Source: an uncultured Oscillospiraceae bacterium (lineage in GTDB: Bacteria > Bacillota > Clostridia > Oscillospirales > Oscillospiraceae). From it: a stretch of 37,331 nucleotides of DNA. Made by a program: the position numbers and the translations under genes. Under the pieces are notes generated by a model, which was not told where the DNA came from, did not search any database, and was given only the letters and a program-made list of their open reading frames with translations. This document shows, piece after piece, positions 7,006 through 16,114 of the stretch (position 1 is its first letter; every line of letters begins with the position of its first letter). Location of the stretch: contig CAKTIN010000008.1 in the NCBI GenBank assembly GCA_934565775.1, positions 1-37,331 of the forward strand, written 5' to 3'.

Positions 7006-10000
7006 ATGAAGAGAAGCAATCGAAACAGACTGCTGTCCTGGCTGCTGATCGTGGCCATGGTCCTGTCTCTGGTGCCCATGACGGCGCTGGCGGCGGACGC
7101 GGTCTACACCCAGATCACAAAGGCCGAGGACCTTACCACCGGCCAGTATGTTCTGGCTGCGGGCACCCATGCGGCGACCGTCCTGGACGGCGGCTGGGTC
7201 TTGTCTACCGAGGTGGAAGCCAAGGATGGCAAGCTCACCAACCCCGCATCGGACACGGTGTGGAACGTCACGGTGAAGAATGGCAAGGCCACCCTGACCG
7301 ACAGCAATGGCGTTTCCATCGCCCCGAAGGGCGCCAATGCCAACGGCATCAAGTCCGGCAGCTATGAATGGACGGTGACCGTGGAGAGCGGCCTGTTCAA
7401 ATTCAGCGCCGAGACCGAAGCGGTTACCCTGGCCTGCAACACCACGGGCAACGGCAACAACAACAGCTTCCGCGCCTACAAGAACACCACCGTCGCCGGC
7501 CAGCCCCAGAATTATGTGGCGACCCTGACGCTGTATAAGCTGGAGACGGGCACGAAGCGGGAGAGCGGTCTGATCACGGCGGACAAGCTCCAGCAGGGCG
7601 ATACCGTCGTCATCTTCAACCCCGCCAAGGGCAAGGCTCTGTCTTCGGAGTATTCCAACTTCTATAACAAGGGCACGGACGTGACCCTGACCGAGGGCAA
7701 GCTCACCGGCTACACCGACGCGGAGCTGTGGACCGTGGGCTTAAATGAGGACGGCACCTTCACCTTCGCCACTGCGGAGGGGAAGAAGCTGTCCATGGAT
7801 ACCAGCTATTCCAGCACCCCCCTGGACAAGGCGAACACCGCCTGGGCCATTTCCAACGCTAAGACCGAGTCCTGCGTGTACATCCAGAACGTGGGCCGGA
7901 GCGCCTATCTGGAGTGGTTCGATTCCAAGGGCAGCTGGAGCGGCTATGGCACGATCACCGACACCACCGAGGAGCTCTTTGCTCAGCAGCTGTACCTGGT
8001 GGTGAAGGAGAGCGGCACGGATCCCACGGAGCCTACCCCCACCGATCCGGAGCCTACGGACCCCACCCCCACGGAGCCGGAGCCTGCGAAGCCCGTGCTC
8101 AAGGACGGCCAGGAGGTCGTGATCTACAACCCCGCCAACGGCAAGACCCTGTCTACGGAGTACGCAAACTTCTATAACAAGGCCAACGACGTCACCGTGG
8201 AGGGCGGCAAGCTCACCGGCTGGACCGATGTGGACGTGTGGACGGTGGGCGTCAACGCCGACGGCACCTACACCTTCTCCACCGCCGACGGCCAGAAGCT
8301 GTCCATGGATACCAGCTATACCAGCACCCCCCTGGACAAGGTGCATTCCAGCTGGAAGATCACCGCCGTGGAGGGCCAGGAGGGCCTGTATTACATTGAT
8401 AACACCGGCCGGACGGACAAGTACCGCCTGCAATATTACGCCGAGAAGGGCACCTGGAGCGCCTATACCGGCACCGGCGAGAACTTCCAGCAGGCCTTCT
8501 ACGTCGTCAACCGCGGGCCGCTGACCGACGGCGGCAAGTATGTGATCTACAACCCCGCCAACGGCAAGACCCTGTCTACGGAGTACGCAAACTTCTATAA
8601 CAAGGCCAACGACGTTACCATGAAGGACGGCAAGCTCACCGGCTGGACCAGCGTGGACGTGTGGACCGTGAGCCTGAACGAGGACGGCACCTACTCCTTC
8701 GCTACTGCGGAGGGCAAGAAGCTGTCTATGGATACCAGCTACACCAGCACCCCTCTGGACAAGGTCTACTCCAGCTGGAAGGTCACTGCCGTGGAGGGGG
8801 CCGACGGCCTGTACTTCATCGACAATACCGGCCGGACGGACAAGTACCGCCTGCAATTCTACGTGGATAAGGGCACCTGGAGCGCCTATACCGGCACCGG
8901 TGAGAACTTCCAGCAGGCCTTCTATCCCGTGACCGGGGAGCCCGACGTGCCCGGCAGCGATCTGCCCAAGGCCGGGGACCAGGTCCTGATCTACAACCTC
9001 AGCGCCCAGGGCGTTCTGGCGGGCCAGGACGGCAACACCGAGAGCCCCGCCATCAACCCCGCTGAGGCGACCATTGAGGACGGCAAGGCCGTGGCCGCCA
9101 ACGGCGCCCGGGTGTTCACCGTGGAGAAGAACGGCGAATACTACCGGTTCTACAATGAATACAGCGGCTACCTGTGCTCCAACGGCACCGGCAACAACGC
9201 CTTCTACACCCAGACCGCTTCCGAGGACGCGGACTGGACGCTGGCGGCTTACAACGGCGGCTTCTCCATGGAGAGCCGGACCGCCAAGTTCAACGGCAGA
9301 TACTCCCAGTTCATGGAGTATTTCGGCGGAGCGTTCAAGTCCTATAGTATGTACAACGTCACCGATCCGGATATTTACACCTTCCAGTTCTATCCCTGCG
9401 GCAACGAGACCGTGACCAAGGGCGTGGTGAATCAGCCCACCGTGACCTTCAGCGGCGTGCTGCCCGCCTATGTGGGCCAGGATTACAACCTGACCATGAC
9501 CGTGGAAGCGGTGTTCGGCGTGGACGTGCCCTACACCATGTACCGCATTGAGGATTCCGACGGCACCCCCATCACCGAGGATATGGCTGGGGAAGTGGAC
9601 CTGGAGCTCCTCAGCGACGAGAACAACGTATTTGTTTACAATGTGACCATTTTTGACACCGCCATCGCCCGGATCACCGGCGACAAGATGACCCTCCGGA
9701 TCGGGGCGAAGGATACCACCGGCGTGGCCTTCACCGGCTCCGTGGACATCGAGGTCAAGAATGAGCCCGTTATCGCGGACCTGACCCCCGCCGCGGGGAG
9801 CCAGACCGGGGAGAACAAGCGCCCCGAGATCTCTGCCAGCGTTATCAACGCCGGGGAGAACCCCACCGTGGTCCTGACCGTGAACGGTGAGACCGTGGAG
9901 GCGGCTTATGAGAACGGCAAGGTCCGCTACACCCCCGCCGGGGATCTGGCGGACGGGAAGGTGACCGTGACCCTCACCGTGACCCGGGAGGACGGCAAGT

Positions 10001-13000
10001 CCGCCAGCCGGACCTGGAGCTTCACTGTGGGCACCGCCCAGTATCAGCTCTACTTCGGCCAGCTCCATTCCCACACCCAGTACTCCGACGGCGCGGGCAC
10101 CCTGGACGCGGCCCTGGCCTATGTGGAGAACCTGCCCGAGAGCGCCAACGTGCAGTTCGTGGCCTTCACCGACCACTCCAACTACTTCGATAACCAGGGC
10201 GGCGCGAACCCCGAGGGCGCTCTGTACGACATGAGCCTGGCCAGCGCCTACAGCCAGGAGCGGTGGAGCACCTATAAGAACACCGTGGCAGCCTTCAACG
10301 CCTCCCACAGCGACGTGGTCGCCATCGGCGGCTTTGAAATGACCTGGTCTGGCGGCCCCGGCCACATCAACACCTTCAACACCCCGGGCATCGTCTCCCG
10401 GAACAACACCACCCTGAACAACAAGACCAGCGACGCCGGTATGAAGGCGTACTACAAGTTGCTGAGCCAGGAGCAGGGCGTAAACTCCCTGTCCCAGTTC
10501 AACCACCCCGGCACCACCTTCGGCAACTTCACCGACTTCAGCTACTATGACGCGGTGATCGACAGCCGGATGTTCCTGGTGGAGGTCGGCAACGGCGAGG
10601 GCGCCATCGGCGCGGGCGGCTACTATCCCAGCTATGAGCAGTACATCATGGCGCTGGATAAGGGCTGGCACGTGGCTCCCACCAACAACCAGGATAACCA
10701 CAAGGGTAAGTGGGGCAACGCCAACGACGCCCGTGACGTTATCCTCACCGACGATTTCAGCGAGCAGGGCCTGTATGCGGCCATCCGCCAGCTCCGCGTG
10801 TACGCCACCGAGGACAAGAACCTGGAGCTGCGCTACAGCGTCAACGGCTATGAGCTGGGCTCCGTCATCGAGGAAGTCCCCGAGAAGCTGGACTTCAATA
10901 TCTCCTTCTATGATCCTGACGCCTCCGACTCCATCGTGAAGGTGGAGCTGGTGTCCAACGCCGGTAAGGTGGCCTATACCTGCACCGATCCCGCCGTTCT
11001 GGCGAAGGGAGAGATCAACGTCACTCTGGATCCCACCTACAGCTACTACTTCGTCCGCGTGACCCAGGGCGACGGCGACCTGGCAGTCACCGCTCCCGTG
11101 TGGGTGGGCGAGAGCCTGAAGGTCGGCATTTCCAAGGTGGAATGCGGCACCTCCACCCCCGTGACCAATGAGGAGCTGACCCTGACCACCACCCTGTTCA
11201 ACAGCGAGGCCTCCGACGCCACGGTGAAGTCCGTGACCTACACCAAGAACGGCAGCGTGGTCATCGGCACCGACACCACCAGCTATACCCTGGCGGCCTC
11301 CAGCACCCAGGAGCTCACCTTTAACTACACCCCCACCGAGGCGAAGGTGGAGAAGATCACCGTCACCGTGGTTCTGGAGCTGGACGGCGAGGAGTACACC
11401 TTCACCAAGGACATCACCCTGGATATTCTGGATGCGGATTCCATGGTGTACATCGGCATCGACGCGTCTCATTACAACGAGTATGTGGCCGGCAACTACA
11501 AGGATTCCATGGGCAACTTCAGCGAGCTGGCTGCCAAGTACTCCGTGCGGACCGTGGAGCTCAAGACCTCCGAGGATCTGATCGCCGCCTGCGCCAACGA
11601 TAAGTACAAGGCTCTGATCCTCACCGCGCCCTCCCGCCGCCTGGCGGAGGCTCAGGCCGATCCCCGGACCTACAGCGCTGAGGAGCTGGCCGCCATTACC
11701 GCCTTTAATGCCAAGGGCGGCACGGTGATCCTGGCCGGTTGGTCGGACCACTATGAGGACTATCCCGACGCTCTGCCTGCGGGCTTCAAGCACATGGCCG
11801 CCACCCAGAACGAGGTTCTGGAGGCCCTGGGCTCTCAGCTCCGCATCAGCGACGACGCGACCTATGACGACGTGCGCAGTGCGGCGGACGGCGTGGACAA
11901 GTGGCGTCTGTACTTCAACACCTATGGAAAGAACCTCCTGACCGAGGGCGTTATTGTGGACGCGGAGCACCCCTATGACCGGCTGTATACCGAGGTGTTC
12001 AGCCACTACGGCGGCGCGTCCATCTACACCGTGGACGCCAGCGGCAGCGCGAGCTCCGTGCTCCCCGCGGACGTGAGCCCCGTGGTCTTTGGCCACAGCT
12101 CCACCTACTCCCTGGATACGGATAAGGACGGCCTGGGCGGCGATTCTACCCCCAAGTACACCTATGCAGACGGGGATGACCGCCTGATGGTCATGGCCAT
12201 GGAGCAGAGAGACGGCAAGGGTATGGTCGTGGTCTCCGGCGCGGCCTTCATGTCCAACTTCGAGGTCCAGGCCCAGATCTCCGACAACGGCTCCGAGAAG
12301 AACTACTCCAACTACAAGATCTGCGAGAACCTGCTGCGGTATCTGAACCCCGTGAAGGTCACCCCCATTGCGGAGGTCCAGGCCGAGAAGGAAGAGGGCG
12401 TGAAGTTCACCATCGAGGGAACCGTCACCTCTAACGCCTCCGGCTATGATACCCGCACTGCCTTCTTCGACTGCATCTATCTCCAGGACGATACCGCCGG
12501 TATCAACGCCTTCCCCGTGGCCGGGAACTACAAGATTGGCGACCGGGTGCGCATCACCGGCACTACCTCCTCCTACCAGGGCGAGCGGCAGATCGCCGTG
12601 ACCGCCATCGAGCTGCTGGGCCAGGGCGAGGCTGTGGAGCCCGTGGAGATCACGGCCGAGCAGCTGAACGACGGCTCCGTCCTGGGCAGCCTGGTCACCC
12701 TGAAGGGCACCGTGGCCTCCTTTGAGAAGGCCGAGGGCCTGGTCCAGACCATCATGGTTCGGGATGCCAGCGGCAAGCAGGCCCGGGTGTTCATCGATGG
12801 CTACATCTGCACCGATGAGGATGTGAAGGACCTGACCGTGGGTGCGGCCATTACCGTCACCGGTCTTGCCTCCTACGACGAGAGCTTCGCCGGTCCTGCC
12901 CCCCGGATCCGCGTGCGGAACCGTGCCGAGGTCGTCTGCGTGCCCAGCGCCCAGCTGCCCTTCGAGGATGTGAAGCAGGGGCACTGGTTCTATGAGGCCG

Positions 13001-13515
13001 TGGCCTATGGCTACTTCAACGGCCTGTTCAACGGCATAAGCGAGACCGAGTTCGCCCCCAACACCGCTACCACCCGGGCAATGGTCGTTACGGTCCTGTA
13101 CCGGATGGCCGGCCAGCCCGCCGTGGAGGGCGAGGTCTCCTTTACGGATGTGGCGGACAACTGGTATTGCACCGACGCCATCATCTGGGCCGCCGAGAAC
13201 GGGATCGCTCTGGGCTATCCCGACGGCACCTTCCTTCCCGGACAGAATGTGACCCGGGAGGAGCTGGCTGTGTTCCTGTACCGCTTCGCCAAGCTGGCCG
13301 GTGCGGACATGAGCCTCAGCGGCGACCTGGAAACCTTCACCGACGGTAAGACGGTCGCTCCCTGGGCCCAGGAGGGGATGCGCTGGTGCGTAGGCGCGGG
13401 CCTGTTCCGCGGCGATGAGACCGGCGCGCTGAATCCCTGCGGCGCCGCCACCCGTGCGGAGTACGCAACTCTGGTCATGCGCCTGCTGGAAAGCGGCGTT
13501 CTGCCCGAGGCCTAA
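7006..13515 (+). CDS. Giant secreted SLH protein with PHP metallohydrolase domain
   Basis: This 2169-residue protein starts at ATG 7006 after AGGAGG; an upstream in-frame start is not needed. A signal peptide (1-29, ...VPMTALAADA) is followed by a small N-terminal domain (30-180), three related ~140-residue repeats (about 200-335, 365-505, 506-645), with a Pro/Thr/Glu linker at 338-363, and a diverged fourth copy (661-800). Ig-like regions lead into a PHP domain of CehA/McbA type (1013-1290) with LHSHTQYSD (His1021, His1023, Asp1028), FTDHS (Asp1056, His1057), Glu1111, His1120, NHPG (His1167) and QDNH (Asp1230, His1232). Then come a CARDB-like region, a Rossmann-like region (about 1480-1790), two OB-folds (1794-1875, 1876-1978) and three SLH domains (1984-2165) that anchor it to the cell wall. 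The role is probably an extracellular phosphoesterase; substrate unknown. Codons are strongly C-ending, suggesting high expression. Confidence 0.92.
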   Translation: MKRSNRNRLLSWLLIVAMVLSLVPMTALAADAVYTQITKAEDLTTGQYVLAAGTHAATVLDGGWVLSTEVEAKDGKLTNPASDTVWNVTVKNGKATLTDSNGVSIAPKGANANGIKSGSYEWTVTVESGLFKFSAETEAVTLACNTTGNGNNNSFRAYKNTTVAGQPQNYVATLTLYKLETGTKRESGLITADKLQQGDTVVIFNPAKGKALSSEYSNFYNKGTDVTLTEGKLTGYTDAELWTVGLNEDGTFTFATAEGKKLSMDTSYSSTPLDKANTAWAISNAKTESCVYIQNVGRSAYLEWFDSKGSWSGYGTITDTTEELFAQQLYLVVKESGTDPTEPTPTDPEPTDPTPTEPEPAKPVLKDGQEVVIYNPANGKTLSTEYANFYNKANDVTVEGGKLTGWTDVDVWTVGVNADGTYTFSTADGQKLSMDTSYTSTPLDKVHSSWKITAVEGQEGLYYIDNTGRTDKYRLQYYAEKGTWSAYTGTGENFQQAFYVVNRGPLTDGGKYVIYNPANGKTLSTEYANFYNKANDVTMKDGKLTGWTSVDVWTVSLNEDGTYSFATAEGKKLSMDTSYTSTPLDKVYSSWKVTAVEGADGLYFIDNTGRTDKYRLQFYVDKGTWSAYTGTGENFQQAFYPVTGEPDVPGSDLPKAGDQVLIYNLSAQGVLAGQDGNTESPAINPAEATIEDGKAVAANGARVFTVEKNGEYYRFYNEYSGYLCSNGTGNNAFYTQTASEDADWTLAAYNGGFSMESRTAKFNGRYSQFMEYFGGAFKSYSMYNVTDPDIYTFQFYPCGNETVTKGVVNQPTVTFSGVLPAYVGQDYNLTMTVEAVFGVDVPYTMYRIEDSDGTPITEDMAGEVDLELLSDENNVFVYNVTIFDTAIARITGDKMTLRIGAKDTTGVAFTGSVDIEVKNEPVIADLTPAAGSQTGENKRPEISASVINAGENPTVVLTVNGETVEAAYENGKVRYTPAGDLADGKVTVTLTVTREDGKSASRTWSFTVGTAQYQLYFGQLHSHTQYSDGAGTLDAALAYVENLPESANVQFVAFTDHSNYFDNQGGANPEGALYDMSLASAYSQERWSTYKNTVAAFNASHSDVVAIGGFEMTWSGGPGHINTFNTPGIVSRNNTTLNNKTSDAGMKAYYKLLSQEQGVNSLSQFNHPGTTFGNFTDFSYYDAVIDSRMFLVEVGNGEGAIGAGGYYPSYEQYIMALDKGWHVAPTNNQDNHKGKWGNANDARDVILTDDFSEQGLYAAIRQLRVYATEDKNLELRYSVNGYELGSVIEEVPEKLDFNISFYDPDASDSIVKVELVSNAGKVAYTCTDPAVLAKGEINVTLDPTYSYYFVRVTQGDGDLAVTAPVWVGESLKVGISKVECGTSTPVTNEELTLTTTLFNSEASDATVKSVTYTKNGSVVIGTDTTSYTLAASSTQELTFNYTPTEAKVEKITVTVVLELDGEEYTFTKDITLDILDADSMVYIGIDASHYNEYVAGNYKDSMGNFSELAAKYSVRTVELKTSEDLIAACANDKYKALILTAPSRRLAEAQADPRTYSAEELAAITAFNAKGGTVILAGWSDHYEDYPDALPAGFKHMAATQNEVLEALGSQLRISDDATYDDVRSAADGVDKWRLYFNTYGKNLLTEGVIVDAEHPYDRLYTEVFSHYGGASIYTVDASGSASSVLPADVSPVVFGHSSTYSLDTDKDGLGGDSTPKYTYADGDDRLMVMAMEQRDGKGMVVVSGAAFMSNFEVQAQISDNGSEKNYSNYKICENLLRYLNPVKVTPIAEVQAEKEEGVKFTIEGTVTSNASGYDTRTAFFDCIYLQDDTAGINAFPVAGNYKIGDRVRITGTTSSYQGERQIAVTAIELLGQGEAVEPVEITAEQLNDGSVLGSLVTLKGTVASFEKAEGLVQTIMVRDASGKQARVFIDGYICTDEDVKDLTVGAAITVTGLASYDESFAGPAPRIRVRNRAEVVCVPSAQLPFEDVKQGHWFYEAVAYGYFNGLFNGISETEFAPNTATTRAMVVTVLYRMAGQPAVEGEVSFTDVADNWYCTDAIIWAAENGIALGYPDGTFLPGQNVTREELAVFLYRFAKLAGADMSLSGDLETFTDGKTVAPWAQEGMRWCVGAGLFRGDETGALNPCGAATRAEYATLVMRLLESGVLPEA
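8119..8615 (+). repeat. Direct repeats encoding the second and third surface modules
   Basis: Bases 8119-8192 and 8542-8615 are identical over 74 bases at an offset of 423 (141 codons). The modules remain highly similar through TGENFQQAFY. A more diverged copy starts near 7609 at an offset of 510, which includes the Pro/Thr/Glu linker. Identity at silent sites points to recent duplication or gene conversion between modules 2 and 3. Confidence 0.9.
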
Positions 13516-13537
13516 GACCCGGCTGAGACAAAAGAAT

Positions 13538-13597
13538 CCCTCCCCGGCACCCCCGGGGAGGGCAAGGCCCCCGGCTCTTCGGAGCCGGGGGCCTTTT
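13538..13597 (+). terminator. Tandem-hairpin terminator after the giant gene
   Basis: A first hairpin CCCTCCCCGG/CCGGGGAGGG (13538-13562) is followed by a 12-bp stem GGCCCCCGGCTC/GAGCCGGGGGCC (13566-13577, 13582-13593) with a TTCG loop and TTTT. It lies 22 bases after the stop codon. Confidence 0.88.
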
Positions 13598-13893
13598 CAG
13601 ACGGGCAAGAACCCCCCGGACCGTTAAAATGCGGGGAAAGCACGAGAGGAATTCCGCTTTTTTCAACACCTTCCAAACCGTAAAACGTCAGAAAAAGCGC
13701 GGGATTCCGGGAGGAATTGGCATTTTAACTTCCAGCGCAATTGGCTCCCTACCGTACCACTGTACGCCGACGGGAGCAAATTGCTTGGCTCCGGCGCTTT
13801 CTTGCCGTCTGGCAGCGTGCCAAAAACAAGGTCTTTGACACGCTGAGGCCCCCGGCTCTTTGGAGCCGGGGGCCTTTGGCGCAGGGGAGCGGG
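13598..13893. other. Convergent intergenic stretch with a second copy of the terminator hairpin
   Basis: No gene is supported here. GGCCCCCGGCTC (13847-13858) and GAGCCGGGGGCC (13863-13874) repeat exactly the arms of the hairpin at 13566-13593, with loop TTTG in place of TTCG and TTT after it. Just before it, CAGCGTGCCAAA (13813-13824) can pair with TTTGACACGCTG (13834-13845) with one mismatch. The region separates the giant gene from the end of the eut operon and may stop readthrough from both sides. Confidence 0.6.
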
Positions 13894-14304
13894 TCAGCCC
13901 TGCCAGTTTGCCGGGTAAGTCACATAGAGGAACCGGGCGTAGTCTGCCTGGAAGCGGATCCGGCTGCCCTTGGGGAGCAGGAGCACCTGCCCCGGCCCCG
14001 CCTCCGCCCGCCGGTCCCCGCAGACAACGGTCAGGTGGCCGTCAATCACATAGTCCACCTCGTCATAGCCCAGTTCCCAGGGAAAATCGCTCCCCCGAAC
14101 CTCCATGAGCCCCGCCCCCAGCCGGGGGCTTTCCTCCAGGGTGAACAGGTCCCGGGTATAGGCCCGCTGGGCCGGGTCCCCGGTGTCCAGCCGGTCGGAT
14201 TCCTCCAGAAAAATCGTGTGCAGATCCCGGGCCAGGACCCGGGGGCCCTCCAGGCCCTGCTCCAGAATGGCCCGCACGGCCTGCTCAAGCGCTTGCTTGT
14301 CCAT
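13894..14304 (-). CDS. eutQ: Short EutQ-like cupin protein of the eut operon
   Basis: The 136-residue protein is a single cupin barrel resembling the C-terminal part of EutQ: GSDFPWELGYDEVDYVIDG (about 71-89), then DRRAEAGPGQVLLLPKGS. EutQ of enterobacteria is about 230 residues and has acetate kinase activity tied to the compartment; this one lacks most of the N-terminal region. In its place is a short amphipathic helix, KQALEQAVRAILEQ, which looks like a microcompartment-targeting peptide. Start ATG 14304 has GGGGAG six bases upstream and overlaps the end of eutH by 20 bases. It is the last gene of the operon. Whether the kinase activity persists is uncertain. Confidence 0.85.
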   Translation of the reverse strand: MDKQALEQAVRAILEQGLEGPRVLARDLHTIFLEESDRLDTGDPAQRAYTRDLFTLEESPRLGAGLMEVRGSDFPWELGYDEVDYVIDGHLTVVCGDRRAEAGPGQVLLLPKGSRIRFQADYARFLYVTYPANWQG

Positions 14305-15379
14305 AAGCTTCTCCCCTCGTCAGCCACATGGCGACGGCCACCGCCGCCACGCCGCCGGTCAATTTTCCTACGATCACCGGAACCAGCATCTCCGGGGCGA
14401 ACCCGGCGGTGAAGCCCAGATGATCACCGAATACAAAGGCCGCGCAGACGGAAAAGGCAATATTCAGCACCTTCCCCCGGCGGTCCATATCCTTCACCAT
14501 GCCGAACATGGCGATGGAGTTGGCCATGCTGGCCAGAAACCCGGCCGCGGCCTTGTCGTTGACCCCCAGCCAGCGGCCCACGGCGCCCAGAGGCCTGCGC
14601 AGCAGGCGGGTGAGCACATGGACCAGGGGGAAGGCTCCCGCCAGCACCAGCGCGATCTGCCCCACGGTCTCAATGGCCTCCGAGGCCGGGGCCATGCCGG
14701 GCAGGAGGGGGAATCCCGTGACTGCCTCCACCAGGGCGGCGGCCAGGCCCAGGGTGGTTACGGCAATGATGAATTTGCCGAACAGGGCGAAGCCCCGAAT
14801 CATGGCTCCCTCCAGCCGCCACAGCCCCAGGGCAATCAGCAGGGCCATGAGGACGATGGGGGTGAGATTCCGCAGGATCATCCCCAGGGAGAAGCCGGCG
14901 GTCAGGCCGCCGGTCAGCACCCCCAGGGGAATGGCTACGATTCCGGCCAGAATGCCCTTGGCCAGGGCCGGGCGGTCCGCCGGGTCCAGGAGTCCCAGGG
15001 CCACAGGGATGGAAAAGACCACCGTCGCCCCCAGCATGGACCCCGCCAGCACGCCGCCCAGCAGCCCGGCCTCCCGGCTCTGGGCCAGCTCCATGGCCAG
15101 GGCCGCGCCGCCGGTGTCGTTGGCCAGAATGGTCCCGGCAAACATGGCCGGGTCCGCCCCCAGAAGGCGGTACAACGGGGCAATCACCGGCCGCAGCACC
15201 GCCGCCAGCACCGGGGCCAGGCAGATGATGCCCGCCATGGACAGAGCCAGGGCGCCCATGGACAAGATGCCCTCCTCGAAGCCCTGGCCCAGGCCCAGGC
15301 GGCTGCCGAAAATACGGTCGATGGCCCCGCACACGGCGAACAGGGCCATGATCCCTAAAATAATTTCATGCGCGGACAT
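14285..15379 (-). CDS. eutH: Ethanolamine permease EutH
   Basis: This 364-residue protein has about ten hydrophobic segments from residue 4 to the C-terminus and matches EutH along its length, e.g. FEEGILSMGALALSMAGI, LANDTGGAALAMELA (about 86-100), KGILAGIVAIPLG, and MANSIAMFGMVKDMD. EutH brings ethanolamine across the membrane; it matters most at low external pH, when free base is scarce. AGGAGG lies seven bases upstream of the ATG. The 43-base gap to eutN is the largest within the 3' half of the operon. Its end overlaps eutQ. Confidence 0.95.
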   Translation of the reverse strand: MSAHEIILGIMALFAVCGAIDRIFGSRLGLGQGFEEGILSMGALALSMAGIICLAPVLAAVLRPVIAPLYRLLGADPAMFAGTILANDTGGAALAMELAQSREAGLLGGVLAGSMLGATVVFSIPVALGLLDPADRPALAKGILAGIVAIPLGVLTGGLTAGFSLGMILRNLTPIVLMALLIALGLWRLEGAMIRGFALFGKFIIAVTTLGLAAALVEAVTGFPLLPGMAPASEAIETVGQIALVLAGAFPLVHVLTRLLRRPLGAVGRWLGVNDKAAAGFLASMANSIAMFGMVKDMDRRGKVLNIAFSVCAAFVFGDHLGFTAGFAPEMLVPVIVGKLTGGVAAVAVAMWLTRGEAYGQASA

Positions 15380-15422
15380 GGCGCACCTCCTATTGATGCC
15401 GCCGGGGCGGCGTTTGTGCGGG

Positions 15423-15650
15423 CTAGCGGTCCAGGATGGCGGTCACCGCCGCGTCCATGGGGCTGCCGCCGCAGTATTCCCGGGCGGTGGAGCCGGTCAC
15501 GATCAGCACCCGGTCTCCCTGCCCGGCCCCTACCAGGTCCGCCGCCACCAGGCGCTCCGACCCGCAGTCCACCACTAAAAGGGTCTGCCCGGTCAGGCCT
15601 TCGGCCTTCCGGGTGGCCCACACGCAGCCGGTCACGGTTCCAATCTTCAC
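15423..15650 (-). CDS. eutN: Microcompartment vertex protein EutN (BMC-P)
   Basis: This 75-residue protein belongs to the EutN/CcmL family, whose pentamers cap the vertices of the shell. Family features are MKIGTVTGCVWATRK at the start, LLVVD and VAADLVGAGQGDRVLIVTGSTAR. It is slightly shorter than the usual ~90 residues. The start is GTG 15650, whose bases overlap the stop of the upstream gene (GTGA), so translation is coupled. It is the only BMC-P gene seen in the window. Confidence 0.93.
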   Translation of the reverse strand: MKIGTVTGCVWATRKAEGLTGQTLLVVDCGSERLVAADLVGAGQGDRVLIVTGSTAREYCGGSPMDAAVTAILDR

Positions 15651-16114
15651 AGGTCCTCCGCCTTTCCTTCCAGAATGTCCCGGGCCAGGGGACTGAGCAC
15701 CGCCCCCGGCGGGGGCGGGAGCCCCTGGTCCCGCAGGGCCCGGGCCCGGGCGGCGGAGACAAAGCCGGGCTTCCCGCCGCCCCGGAGAAACGTGACCCCC
15801 AGGGCCTTCAGCTCTCGCCGGGCCGCGGCAAGCCGGGCCCCCAGGGCCCGGTTCCGTCCCGCCTCCGGCAGACCCGGCTCCCAGAGATACACTGGCAGCC
15901 CCCGGCTCAGCGCCTCCAGCACCGCCTCCTGGCGAAAGGCCAGGAGCTGCCCCAGGGTCAGAGAGCCGATGAACACCGCCTCATAGGGCGGTTCCTTTAC
16001 ATAACACCATTGCTGCTCCTCCGCCGGAGGCTCCCCCACCAGCAGGGCCCGGGGGCGGCTGCACAGCAGCTTGGCCACCCGGTCCGTGACCGCCTGGACC
16101 ATGGCCTCATCCAT
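15647..16114 (-). CDS. Firmicutes-type ethanolamine utilisation protein of unknown function
   Basis: The 155-residue protein lies between pduL and eutN and overlaps both by a few bases. From memory it fits the family catalogued as eut_hyp (TIGR02536), found in non-proteobacterial eut operons and absent from enterobacterial ones. Visible parts are an N-terminal helix (DEAMVQAVTDRVAKLL), a Rossmann-like RALLVGEPP and EAVFIGSLTLGQLLAF core, and a helical C-terminus with SAARARALRDQGLP. The fold looks flavoprotein- or nucleotide-like, but no catalytic motif is clear. The N-terminal helix could act as a targeting peptide. The function is not known. Confidence 0.8.
   Translation of the reverse strand: MDEAMVQAVTDRVAKLLCSRPRALLVGEPPAEEQQWCYVKEPPYEAVFIGSLTLGQLLAFRQEAVLEALSRGLPVYLWEPGLPEAGRNRALGARLAAARRELKALGVTFLRGGGKPGFVSAARARALRDQGLPPPPGAVLSPLARDILEGKAEDL

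Noticed and set aside
8017..8095. Short Pro/Thr/Glu repeats as a possible CRISPR-like array
   Set aside because: They are in-frame codons of a linker in the giant protein, without spacers.
7741..12984. A 1747-codon open frame on the minus strand, antisense to the giant surface gene
   Set aside because: It is a shadow: the sense gene avoids TTA, CTA and TCA codons, so the opposite frame lacks stops. The protein is His/Gly/Val-rich without domains, and the sense strand has clear domains and signals.
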